NCBI GenBank assembly: GCA_023386255.1
Contig: JAEWKB010000181.1
Location: 1 to 6,869, forward strand
Direction: 5' to 3'
Length of the DNA stretch: 6,869 nt
Source of the DNA: Bacteroidota bacterium
GTDB taxonomy: Bacteria; Bacteroidota; Bacteroidia; Flavobacteriales; Flavobacteriaceae
Part shown: piece by piece, positions 1 to 6,670 of the stretch
Position numbering within the stretch: position 1 is the first letter of the stretch
How the letters are laid out: the number at the start of each line of letters is the position of its first letter
Notes under the pieces: model-generated
The model's database searches: none
Told to the model about the DNA's origin: nothing
What the model saw: only the letters and a program-made list of their open reading frames with translations
Translations under genes and position numbers: made by a program

Positions 1-1592
1 CTAAAATGGCTAATGAGTTGAGAGACCAGGGTATTAAAAAAGCTGACAGGATTTGTATTTACCTGCCCATGATACCCGAACTTGCCGTAGCTGTACTGGC
101 TTGTGCCAGGATAGGAGCAGTGCATTCGGTAATATTTGCAGGGTTTTCATCATCGGCGGTAGCCTCAAGGGTTAATGATTCAGGCTGTAAAATGGTAATA
201 ACTTCTGACGGAGGTTTCCGTGGCAATAAAACTATTGACCTTAAAGGCATTGTAGATGAAGCGCTTGAAAAATGTCCCGGCGTAGAGAGTGTGTTAGTTG
301 TGAAGCGTACCAACACGCAGATAAATATGAAGGAAGGCCGTGACCAGTGGCTGCAGCCGCTTCTTGATGATGCTGTACCTAACAACGTTGCCGAAATTAT
401 GGATGCAGAAGACCCGCTGTTTATACTTTATACTTCAGGATCAACAGGTAAGCCAAAGGGCATGCTGCACACCACCGCCGGTTACATGGTGCACACCGCT
501 TATACTTTTAAAAACATATTTGCTTACGAAGAAAATGATATTTACTGGTGTACTGCCGATATTGGCTGGATTACAGGACATTCGTATATTGTATATGGCC
601 CGTTGCTGAATGGCGCTACTACTGTACTATTTGAAGGCGTGCCTTCATACCCGGAGCCCGACCGTTTCTGGCAGGTTATAGATAAGCATAAGGTAACGCA
701 GTTTTATACAGCCCCTACTGCCATTCGCTCACTTGCCAAGGAAAACTGGGAGTGGGTAGATAAGCACGACCTTTCATCGCTAAAAGTAATAGGATCGGTT
801 GGTGAGCCTATTATCGAAGAAGCATGGCACTGGTATAACGACCATGTCGGTAAAAAGAAATCACCAATTGTAGATACCTGGTGGCAAACCGAGACCGGTG
901 GTATTATGATATCGCCCATACCTTTTGTAACACCAACAAAACCTACCTATGCCACATTACCGCTGCCGGGCATACAGCCGGTGCTTATGGATGAGCTGCG
1001 CAATGAAATTGAAGGTAACCAGGTAGTAGGCAGCCTCTGTATTAAGTTCCCGTGGCCGGGAATGGCACGTACTATTTGGGGCGACCACCAGAGGTTTAAG
1101 GAAACCTATTTTTCTACTTTCCCCGGTAAGTATTTTACAGGCGACGGTGCTTTACGGGACGAAGTTGGCTACTACAGGATAACAGGGCGTGTAGATGATG
1201 TTGTTATAGTATCGGGCCATAACCTTGGCACAGCGCCTATTGAGGATGCTATAAACGAGCATCCTGCAGTTGCCGAATCAGCTATTGTTGGCTTCCCGCA
1301 CGATGTAAAAGGCAATGCCTTATACGGATTTATAACGCTTAAAGAATCAGGCGAAGGCCGCGACAGGGAGAACCTTAAACGTGAAATTAACGAGCACATA
1401 TCAAGCCACATTGGCCCGATTGCCAAACTAGATAAGATACAGTTCGTATCAGGCCTGCCTAAAACACGTTCCGGAAAGATAATGCGGAGGATACTTCGTA
1501 AAATAGCAGAAGGTGACTTCTCAAACTTTGGCGATACCAGCACGCTGCTGAATCCTGAAATTGTAGACGAGATTAAAGAGGGGAGGGTTTAA
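1..1592 (+). CDS. acs: Acetyl-CoA synthetase (acetate--CoA ligase), 5'-truncated by window edge
   Basis: Activates acetate to acetyl-AMP and then acetyl-CoA in the cytoplasm (ANL adenylating-enzyme superfamily). The reading frame is open from base 3, and the ATG at 6 is internal. About 529 residues are visible; the family is usually about 640-650, so roughly 110-120 N-terminal residues lie off the left edge. Visible motifs, in order: the P-loop YTSGSTGKPKG; the Acs-type YWCTADIGWITGHSY; HKVTQFYTAPTAIR and IGSVGEP, which carry acetate-pocket residues; DTWWQTETGG with the pocket-closing Trp; YFTGDGA; the hinge GRVDDV; and near the C-terminus PKTRSGKIMRR. Its Lys (codon 1476-1478) is the catalytic and regulatory acetylation lysine in a P-x4-GK context. 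One oddity is SGHNLGT where well-studied Acs proteins have SGHRLGT. The gene is followed by a terminator and is probably not part of the downstream operon. Identity is very secure; acetate rather than propionate preference is inferred from the pocket motifs. Confidence 0.96.
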   Translation, partial: KMANELRDQGIKKADRICIYLPMIPELAVAVLACARIGAVHSVIFAGFSSSAVASRVNDSGCKMVITSDGGFRGNKTIDLKGIVDEALEKCPGVESVLVVKRTNTQINMKEGRDQWLQPLLDDAVPNNVAEIMDAEDPLFILYTSGSTGKPKGMLHTTAGYMVHTAYTFKNIFAYEENDIYWCTADIGWITGHSYIVYGPLLNGATTVLFEGVPSYPEPDRFWQVIDKHKVTQFYTAPTAIRSLAKENWEWVDKHDLSSLKVIGSVGEPIIEEAWHWYNDHVGKKKSPIVDTWWQTETGGIMISPIPFVTPTKPTYATLPLPGIQPVLMDELRNEIEGNQVVGSLCIKFPWPGMARTIWGDHQRFKETYFSTFPGKYFTGDGALRDEVGYYRITGRVDDVVIVSGHNLGTAPIEDAINEHPAVAESAIVGFPHDVKGNALYGFITLKESGEGRDRENLKREINEHISSHIGPIAKLDKIQFVSGLPKTRSGKIMRRILRKIAEGDFSNFGDTSTLLNPEIVDEIKEGRV

Positions 1593-1612
1593 TCCTGAAC
1601 ATCATAATATAG

Positions 1613-1642
1613 AGCGGCTCCCTTTGGAGCCGCTTCTTTTTT
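1613..1642 (+). terminator. Rho-independent terminator after acs
   Basis: A perfect 9-bp stem (arms AGCGGCTCC and GGAGCCGCT, loop CTTT) is followed by TCTTTTTT. It begins 20 bp after the acs stop codon. It separates acs from the biosynthetic operon whose first start codon is at 1693, so that operon should have its own promoter within 1643-1692. The 100-bp intergenic region 1593-1692 holds nothing else I can assign with confidence. Confidence 0.9.
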
Positions 1643-1692
1643 GTGTAAACTATAACATTTATGTTGTAAGTAATTTTCTATATTCGTTATCT

Positions 1693-2817
1693 ATGGAACA
1701 AAATCCTGATGTGCTTATAATAGGCGGTGGCCTGGCCGGACTGGCCTGCGGCATACATTTAGCCAGAACAGGTACATTGGTAACCATTATAGAAAAATCA
1801 TCCTACCCTAAGCACAAGGTTTGCGGCGAGTACATTTCTAACGAGATACTGCCTTACCTGCAATGGCTGGGTGTTGATGTGGTAAAGCTAAAGCCTGTAT
1901 CTATCAGCCGGTTTGAGTTCTCCTCCGGCAGCGCTATCAGGAAAGCAAACTTACCGTTGGGTGGTTTTGGGGTAAGCCGTTATGCCCTTGATAATCTTCT
2001 GTACAATTATGCACTGCAAGCCGGTTGTAAAGTAATTGAGGCTAATGCTACGGATGTAAAATTTAAGGATGATGAATTTACTGTTACAGCTTCTGATATT
2101 GATTATAAAGCCTGTGTGGTAATTGGGGCTTATGGCAAACGTTCTAATCTTGACCAGGCACTGGGGAGGAAGTTCTTCCAAAAGAAATCGCCCTGGCTGG
2201 CTGTAAAGGCGCATTACAGAGGAGTTTTTCCTGATGATGTTGTGGCGCTGCATAATTTTAGCGGAGGGTATTGCGGTGTATCTAAGGTTGAAGATGATAT
2301 CATAAATATTTGTTATTTAGCAGATTACCAAACATTTAAAAGGTACAGGAATATAGAAGAGTACCAACAGAAAGTGCTGGGCAGGAACATGCATGTGAAG
2401 ACTATTTTAGAAAACAGCACCATGGTTTTTGAGAAGCCATTGACCATCAGTCAAATTTCGTTTGAAAAAAGGCTGCCTGTCGAAAATCATATACTTATGA
2501 CGGGCGATACTGCGGGGCTTATACATCCGCTGTGCGGTAACGGCATGGCTATGGCCATACACAGCGCTAAGATAGCGGCAGAAAAAGTGCTTGAATATCT
2601 GGAAGGGAAAATCAGCAGGGCCGAAATGGAGCAAAGATACAGGCAGGAGTGGGGACGGAACTTTAGTAAAAGGCTCCGCATGGGCAGGATGTTGGGCAGA
2701 ATACTGCAAAGCAGGCTGCTCACAAAGCCGGTTATGGGGCTGATATCTACTTTCCCGGTACTGCTGCCTAAAATAATTAAACAAACGCATGGCAAACCAA
2801 TAAAAATAGCTTCCTGA
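1693..2817 (+). CDS. FAD-dependent oxidoreductase (geranylgeranyl-reductase / flavoprotein monooxygenase-like)
   Basis: A 374-residue flavoprotein, first gene of the operon. The N-terminal Rossmann motif VLIIGGGLAGLACG (residues 7-20) binds the ADP part of FAD. The KHKVCGEYIS stretch is the K-x-CGE-x-x-S signature of the geranylgeranyl reductase/CbrA/halogenase-related group. GDTAGLIHPLCGNGMA, with Asp272, is the second FAD-binding motif. No transmembrane segment is obvious. The C-terminal ~50 residues are basic and hydrophobic, compatible with binding a lipid-like substrate or the membrane. The start at 1693 is chosen because the glycine motif follows directly; the longer reading from 1624 would start inside the terminator hairpin. 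The stop overlaps the methyltransferase start by one base (TGATG). By analogy with flavoprotein hydroxylases paired with type III PKSs (Streptomyces SrsC), it may hydroxylate the aromatic product, but reduction of an unsaturated chain is equally possible from sequence. The fold is secure, the substrate is not. Confidence 0.9.
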   Translation: MEQNPDVLIIGGGLAGLACGIHLARTGTLVTIIEKSSYPKHKVCGEYISNEILPYLQWLGVDVVKLKPVSISRFEFSSGSAIRKANLPLGGFGVSRYALDNLLYNYALQAGCKVIEANATDVKFKDDEFTVTASDIDYKACVVIGAYGKRSNLDQALGRKFFQKKSPWLAVKAHYRGVFPDDVVALHNFSGGYCGVSKVEDDIINICYLADYQTFKRYRNIEEYQQKVLGRNMHVKTILENSTMVFEKPLTISQISFEKRLPVENHILMTGDTAGLIHPLCGNGMAMAIHSAKIAAEKVLEYLEGKISRAEMEQRYRQEWGRNFSKRLRMGRMLGRILQSRLLTKPVMGLISTFPVLLPKIIKQTHGKPIKIAS

Positions 2818-3530
2818 TGAAGATTGATACAACGTACCGCACTCAGGAAGAAGAGATTATGGATGATTTTTCGCTGGAAGGTGAAGAACTGCGCCGCGCG
2901 CTTGATAATATTGCGGGTATAAACAGGCTGCTGGGTGGCAACAGGCTTACTCTTGACGGCGTGAAGCAGTTGTTGGCAAAGGCCGATAAAAGCATGCCTA
3001 TAAGCATTGTAGATGTGGGCTGCGGTAACGGAGACATGTTGCGGATGCTTGCCCGCTATGGAAGTGAACGAAAGCTAAAGCTGAACCTGATAGGGATTGA
3101 TGCAAACCAGTTTACAGTAAATTATGCGCAGAAACTATCGGAAGAGTATTCTAACATAGTATATCGCTGTCTTGACATTTTTACTGATGAATTTGCTGCG
3201 ATGGAGTATGACATTGTGCTGTGTACGCTAACGCTGCACCATTTTAAGGATGAAGAGATTCTGAAAATAATTTCTATCTTTAATGAAAGTGCAAAAACAG
3301 GCGTTGTTATAAACGACCTTGAGCGCAGCAGCCTCGCCTATAGGTTGTTCGGTCTGATTGGACGGGTTTTCAGTCTGAACCGCATGGCGCGGGAAGACGG
3401 GCTTACATCTATCCTGCGCGGTTTTAAAAAGAATGAATTAAGGCAGTTTGCAGATAAATTAAATATTAAAAACTGTAGTATCCGCTGGAAATGGGCGTTC
3501 CGCTACCAGTGGATAATTTCGAAGATATGA
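2817..3530 (+). CDS. Class I SAM-dependent methyltransferase
   Basis: A 237-residue soluble protein with a Rossmann-type methyltransferase core. Motif I is IVDVGCGNGD (residues 64-73). The acidic residue after strand 2 is Asp95 in LIGIDANQ. Motif II/post-II is the CLDIF region, and YDIVLCTLTLHHF (131-143) matches the UbiE/COQ5-like strand-4 region. The N-terminal ~60 residues form a charged helical cap typical of small-molecule methyltransferases. The ATG at 2817 is supported by the one-base overlap with the upstream flavoprotein; the gene ends in ATGA, where the type III PKS starts. Position next to the PKS suggests O- or C-methylation of the polyketide ring, but the acceptor atom cannot be read from the sequence. 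The family call is firm; the substrate is inferred from context only. Confidence 0.92.
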   Translation: MKIDTTYRTQEEEIMDDFSLEGEELRRALDNIAGINRLLGGNRLTLDGVKQLLAKADKSMPISIVDVGCGNGDMLRMLARYGSERKLKLNLIGIDANQFTVNYAQKLSEEYSNIVYRCLDIFTDEFAAMEYDIVLCTLTLHHFKDEEILKIISIFNESAKTGVVINDLERSSLAYRLFGLIGRVFSLNRMAREDGLTSILRGFKKNELRQFADKLNIKNCSIRWKWAFRYQWIISKI

Positions 3531-4579
3531 GTGTAAGAATAGTAACCGCCACGAAACAACTGCCTAAATATTCACGAGCCACGGAAGATATTATTCCGCT
3601 GCTTGATGTATGGCTTGAGGGACAGGAAGAACGCTTTATAAAGAAGGTAAAGAAGATTTTTGAAGGTGCTGCTGTTGACAGGCGTTATGCCATAATGGAT
3701 CCGGTAGAGGTTTTTACCGCGACATCTTTTGAGGAGAAAAATGATATCTACACCCGCGAGGTGATAGAGCTTGGGGAGCAGGTACTTGATAAGGCTCTTA
3801 AGACAGCAAATTGGGAGCCGAAAAGCCTCGATTATATCATCACGGAGAGCTGTACAGGTATCATGATCCCTTCGCTTGATGCGTACCTTATCAACCGTAT
3901 GAAGCTGAAGCAGGACATTGTCCGCCTTCCGGTAACCGAAATGGGTTGTGTAGCTGGTATTTCGGGTATTATTTATGCACACAACTTCCTAAAGGCTAAT
4001 CCGGGCAAAAGGGCTGCGGTTATTGCTGTGGAAGCGCCGACGGCCACCTTCCAACTTGATGATTTTTCAATGCCTAATATTGTGAGTGCTGCCATTTTTG
4101 GCGATGGCGCCGCATGCTGTCTGCTTTCATCATATGAAGAAGATAAAGGCCCTGAAATACTGGATGAGCAGATGTATCATTTCTATGATGCTGAACATAT
4201 GATGGGCTTTAAATTGACGAATGGCGGATTGAAGATGGTTCTGGATATTGAAGTGCCTGATACTATATCCTCTCATTTTGAGGATATTATACATCCGTTT
4301 TTGGAGCGGAGCAATTTGATGATAGATGATATTGACCACCTGATCTTCCATCCCGGAGGTAAGAAAATTGTAAATACTGTAGAAGATCTATTCTCCTGTT
4401 TAGGAAAGAATATAGACGATACAAAGGAGGTACTGAGGCTGTACGGCAACATGTCCAGCGCTACGGTGCTTTATGTTTTAGAACGGATAATGAATAACAG
4501 CCCTCAGCCGGGTGAGAAAGGCGTAATGCTTAGCTTCGGTCCCGGTTTTACGGCGCAAAGGGTTCTGCTGCAATGGTAA
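3527..4579 (+). CDS. Type III polyketide synthase (chalcone/stilbene synthase superfamily)
   Basis: A 350-residue ACP-independent condensing enzyme that loads an acyl starter on a catalytic Cys, extends it with malonyl-CoA and cyclises the chain. The Cys-His-Asn triad is intact: Cys141 in EMGCVAGISG, His275 in LIFHPGGKK, Asn308 in YGNMSSATV. The FGDGAACC loop and the C-terminal GPGFTAQ-like signature are present. Length fits bacterial members (about 350-390). I start it at 3527 because that ATG overlaps the methyltransferase stop by 4 bp (ATGA) and is followed by a normal family N-terminus; an upstream in-frame ATG at 3491 would add 12 residues encoded within the methyltransferase gene. Its stop overlaps the start of the SDR relic by 7 bp. 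Met237 appears to sit where plant chalcone synthase has gatekeeper Phe265, and Cys109 precedes the TG of the active-site loop. Both are approximate alignments from memory. Starter and product are unknown; a long acyl starter from the adjacent ACP system is the favoured inference. Confidence 0.96.
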   Translation: MSVRIVTATKQLPKYSRATEDIIPLLDVWLEGQEERFIKKVKKIFEGAAVDRRYAIMDPVEVFTATSFEEKNDIYTREVIELGEQVLDKALKTANWEPKSLDYIITESCTGIMIPSLDAYLINRMKLKQDIVRLPVTEMGCVAGISGIIYAHNFLKANPGKRAAVIAVEAPTATFQLDDFSMPNIVSAAIFGDGAACCLLSSYEEDKGPEILDEQMYHFYDAEHMMGFKLTNGGLKMVLDIEVPDTISSHFEDIIHPFLERSNLMIDDIDHLIFHPGGKKIVNTVEDLFSCLGKNIDDTKEVLRLYGNMSSATVLYVLERIMNNSPQPGEKGVMLSFGPGFTAQRVLLQW

Positions 4580-4709
4580 GAGAGTTCGAAAATACAGGCT
4601 ATTGAACCCTGATTCTTGGGCTAATGTGATTTACCTGCTTTGCAAAGACGAAGCCGCATGGATCAACGGAACTGTAATACCTGTAAACGGAGGCGAACAC
4701 CTGCAATAA
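4573..4709 (+). pseudogene. Relic of an SDR-family ketoreductase (internal deletion, frameshift and nonsense)
   Basis: An ATG at 4573 inside the end of the T3PKS gene (7-bp overlap) opens MVREFENTGY, then TGA at 4603-4605, then TLILG in the same frame. With Trp (TGG) in place of that TGA, this reads as an SDR N-terminus just before the glycine-rich NAD(P) motif. From about 4620 the homology continues in a different frame: ANVIYLLCKDEAA, then WINGTVIPVNGGEHLQ and a TAA at 4707-4709. That is the classic SDR/FabG C-terminus. About 45 residues of an expected ~245 remain, so about 200 residues are missing, including the GxxxGxG loop and the Tyr-x-x-x-Lys active site. TGA ends three other genes here, so it is a normal stop. 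The 2-bp gap to the dehydratase matches operon packing. The intact gene was probably the operon's beta-ketoacyl-ACP reductase; that role is inferred. Confidence 0.82.
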
Positions 4710-4711
4710 CT

Positions 4712-5149
4712 ATGAGAACAGAAGATATAAAAGCATTACTGCCTTATTCTGAACCTTTTTTGTTTGTGGATGAGCTTTTGCATGTTGATGAAAATGGTGC
4801 CCGGGGAACGTATACGTTTAACGCGGGAGCCGATTTTTACAGAGGCCATTTTAAGGATCATCCGGTAACGCCAGGGGTAATTTTAACTGAAACAATGGGT
4901 CAAATCGGAGTGGTGTGCCTGGGAATTTTTCTGCTAAAAGAGGAGATAAGCAACAATGCATCAATAGCTTTAACATCAGCTGATTGTGAATTTTTAAAAC
5001 CTGTTTATCCGGGAGAAAAAGTAACTGTGTTTTCAGAAAAAATATATTTCCGCTTCGGGAAGTTAAAATGTAAAACAGTAATGATCAACGAAGTTGGCGA
5101 GGAAGTGTGCCGCGGCACTATTGCAGGAGTGATAGCAACAAAACCATGA
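4712..5149 (+). CDS. FabZ/FabA-like 3-hydroxyacyl-ACP dehydratase (hot-dog fold)
   Basis: A 145-residue hot-dog protein expected to dehydrate 3-hydroxyacyl-ACP to trans-2-enoyl-ACP in the cytoplasm. The N-terminal LLPYSEPFLFVDEL matches the FabZ opening (L-P-H-R-x-P-F-L-x-V-D-like). The catalytic pair is His46 in RGHFKDHPVTPGV and Glu60 in LTETMGQ, with the 14-residue spacing of FabZ. The usual FPG after the His is replaced by FKD, so this is a divergent member rather than housekeeping fabZ. I start at 4712 rather than at the upstream in-frame ATG at 4640: the extra 24 residues are an Arg-rich out-of-frame reading of the SDR relic, while 4712 lies 2 bp after the relic's stop. The 3' end overlaps the ketosynthase start by 4 bp (ATGA). 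It would accept the product of a ketoreductase, which this operon no longer encodes intact. Confidence 0.92.
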   Translation: MRTEDIKALLPYSEPFLFVDELLHVDENGARGTYTFNAGADFYRGHFKDHPVTPGVILTETMGQIGVVCLGIFLLKEEISNNASIALTSADCEFLKPVYPGEKVTVFSEKIYFRFGKLKCKTVMINEVGEEVCRGTIAGVIATKP

Positions 5150-6420
5150 GCAGGAGGGTAGTAATAACAGGGCTTAGCGTTGCCGCTCCAAACGGGGTGG
5201 GCCTGCCTGCGTTTACCCATGCCATAAAAAATGGTATTTCGGGTATAGAGCACGACAAGCAATTGGAGGAGCTTCAATTCTCATGTCAAATAGCCGGTAA
5301 ACCGGAAATAACTGACGATATAAAATTGACCTATTTTTCAGAGCTTGAACTTCGGGGTTTCAACAGCACCGGAATTTTATATGGGGTTATAGCAGGTATG
5401 GATGCCTGGGCCGATTCCGGTATGAAAATTACTCAGGGACAAGAACCCGATTGGGACAGCGGTATCATCTTCGGGTCGGGAACATCAGGTATTGATAAGT
5501 TCCGCGAAAGCATTTATAAAATTGATGACCTTCAAACCCGCAGGTTGGGCAGCACCGTAGTAGCCCAAACCATGAATAGCGGCATAAGTGCCTATCTGGG
5601 CGGCAAGCTGGGTGCAGGCAACCAGGTTACAACCAATTCATCCGCCTGTGTTACAGGTACTGAAAGCATCCTCATGGCGTACGACCGAATAAAGTCGGGC
5701 CAGGCAAAGCGCATACTTGCCGGCAGCACAGGCGACAGCGGCCCTTATATCTGGGCGGGGTTTGATGCCATGCGTGTATGCACATTTAAACATAATGACT
5801 CTCCCGAACAGGGTTCGCGGCCTATGAGCGCTTCAGCATCAGGGTTTGTGCCGGGAAGCGGTGCCGGGGCTATGGTATTGGAAGATTTAGAAAGCGCTCT
5901 TGAACGTGGCGCAACCATTTTTGCTGATGTGCTTGGCGGCAACGTGAATTCGGGCGGACAAAGGGGAGAGGGTACCATGACAGCCCCCAACAGCATAGCT
6001 GTACAACGCTGTATAACAGAAGCTCTTAAACAAGCCGGCGTGGAAGGCAAAGATATTGATGCCATCAACGGCCACCTGACTGCTACTACCAAAGACAGCC
6101 TTGAGATACAGAACTGGGCTGAGGCGCTGGGCAGAAGAGGGACAGACTTCCCCTACATCAACTCGCTAAAATCGATGACGGGACACTGCCTTAGCGGCGC
6201 GGGAAGCATTGAGTGTGTGGCATCGATACTGCAGCTGCATGAGGGATTCATCTTCCCTAATATTAATTGCGAAGACCTTCACCCTGAAATAGCGGCGGTG
6301 GCAGATCCTTCACGTATTCCTACTAAACTTATAGAAAAAGACATAACTTTACTAGCCAAGGCCAGCTTTGGGTTTGGCGACGTTAATGCCTGCATCATAT
6401 TCAAAAAATACCAACAATAG
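5146..6420 (+). CDS. Beta-ketoacyl-ACP synthase, FabF (KAS II)-like
   Basis: A 424-residue thiolase-fold condensing enzyme that elongates acyl chains with malonyl-ACP. The Cys-His-His set is complete: Cys168 in NSSACVTGTES, His310 in INGHLTATTKD, Lys342 and His347 in SLKSMTGHCLSGAGS. The N-terminal RRVVITGLSVAAPNGVG is typical of FabF, as is the C-terminal ASFGFGDVNAC. Because the nucleophile Cys is present, it is a working ketosynthase rather than a chain-length factor. The usual HGT after the first His reads HLT here, marking a specialised branch. Start 5146 is chosen over an in-frame ATG at 5107, since it overlaps the dehydratase stop (ATGA) and begins directly with the family N-terminus. 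It lies 4 bp before the ACP start. No partner ketosynthase/CLF is seen in the window, so it probably acts as a homodimer. A dedicated role in building the T3PKS starter is inferred from position. Confidence 0.95.
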   Translation: MSRRVVITGLSVAAPNGVGLPAFTHAIKNGISGIEHDKQLEELQFSCQIAGKPEITDDIKLTYFSELELRGFNSTGILYGVIAGMDAWADSGMKITQGQEPDWDSGIIFGSGTSGIDKFRESIYKIDDLQTRRLGSTVVAQTMNSGISAYLGGKLGAGNQVTTNSSACVTGTESILMAYDRIKSGQAKRILAGSTGDSGPYIWAGFDAMRVCTFKHNDSPEQGSRPMSASASGFVPGSGAGAMVLEDLESALERGATIFADVLGGNVNSGGQRGEGTMTAPNSIAVQRCITEALKQAGVEGKDIDAINGHLTATTKDSLEIQNWAEALGRRGTDFPYINSLKSMTGHCLSGAGSIECVASILQLHEGFIFPNINCEDLHPEIAAVADPSRIPTKLIEKDITLLAKASFGFGDVNACIIFKKYQQ

Positions 6421-6424
6421 CACC

Positions 6425-6670
6425 ATGAACAAAGAAGAACTTATAGAAAAACTGAAAGTGATAGTAAAGCCTTACACCAATAACCAGGAGGCGTACGATA
6501 ACATGAATGAGGATACCGACTTCATAAACGACCTGAACATCAATTCAGCAAACCTTGTGGATATTATACTCGACATTGAAGAGGCTTTTGACATCACTAT
6601 CGACAACACTGAAATGGAGCGTATGCTAAATGTGAAGGCTGCTATTGAAATAGTAGAGGCTAAAATATAA
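6425..6670 (+). CDS. Acyl carrier protein
   Basis: An 81-residue acidic four-helix carrier protein that carries growing acyl chains on a 4'-phosphopantetheine arm. The expected attachment residue is Ser41, at the start of helix II in DLNINSANLVDIILDIEEAF. The rest of helix II and the following acidic EEAFDITI segment closely resemble FabF-interacting ACPs. The usual DSL around the serine is replaced by NSA, so it is a specialised ACP rather than the housekeeping one. The start at 6425 is 4 bp after the ketosynthase stop; the longer in-frame reading from 6368 overlaps the ketosynthase C-terminus and is not ACP-like. It is the last gene of the operon visible here. No phosphopantetheinyl transferase is in the window, so activation must come from elsewhere in the genome. 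Confidence 0.93.
   Translation: MNKEELIEKLKVIVKPYTNNQEAYDNMNEDTDFINDLNINSANLVDIILDIEEAFDITIDNTEMERMLNVKAAIEIVEAKI

Noticed and set aside
1640..1686. Bacteroidota-type promoter before the operon: TTTG at 1640-1643 with TATGTTGT at 1660, or TATATTCG at 1679-1686
   Set aside because: The first pair has two mismatches in the -7 box and a short 16-nt spacer. The second lies only 6 bp from the start codon with no properly spaced -33 element. A promoter is expected in 1643-1692, but I cannot place it.
1624..1692. Flavoprotein start at the ATG-containing extension from 1624
   Set aside because: That start lies inside the acs terminator hairpin and would add 23 residues before an otherwise standard FAD-binding N-terminus.
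4603..4605. TGA recoded as Trp or selenocysteine, keeping the SDR alive
   Set aside because: TGA terminates the flavoprotein, methyltransferase and dehydratase genes in this window. The SDR also lacks its core and changes frame, so read-through would not restore it.
4689..4694. GGAGGC as a Shine-Dalgarno site for the dehydratase
   Set aside because: It lies 17 bp upstream of the ATG, too far, and is explained as the Gly-Gly codons of the SDR C-terminal motif.
4640..4711. 24-residue N-terminal extension of the dehydratase from the ATG at 4640
   Set aside because: The extra residues are Arg-rich, unlike FabZ, and are an out-of-frame reading of the SDR C-terminus. The ATG at 4712 directly follows the SDR stop.
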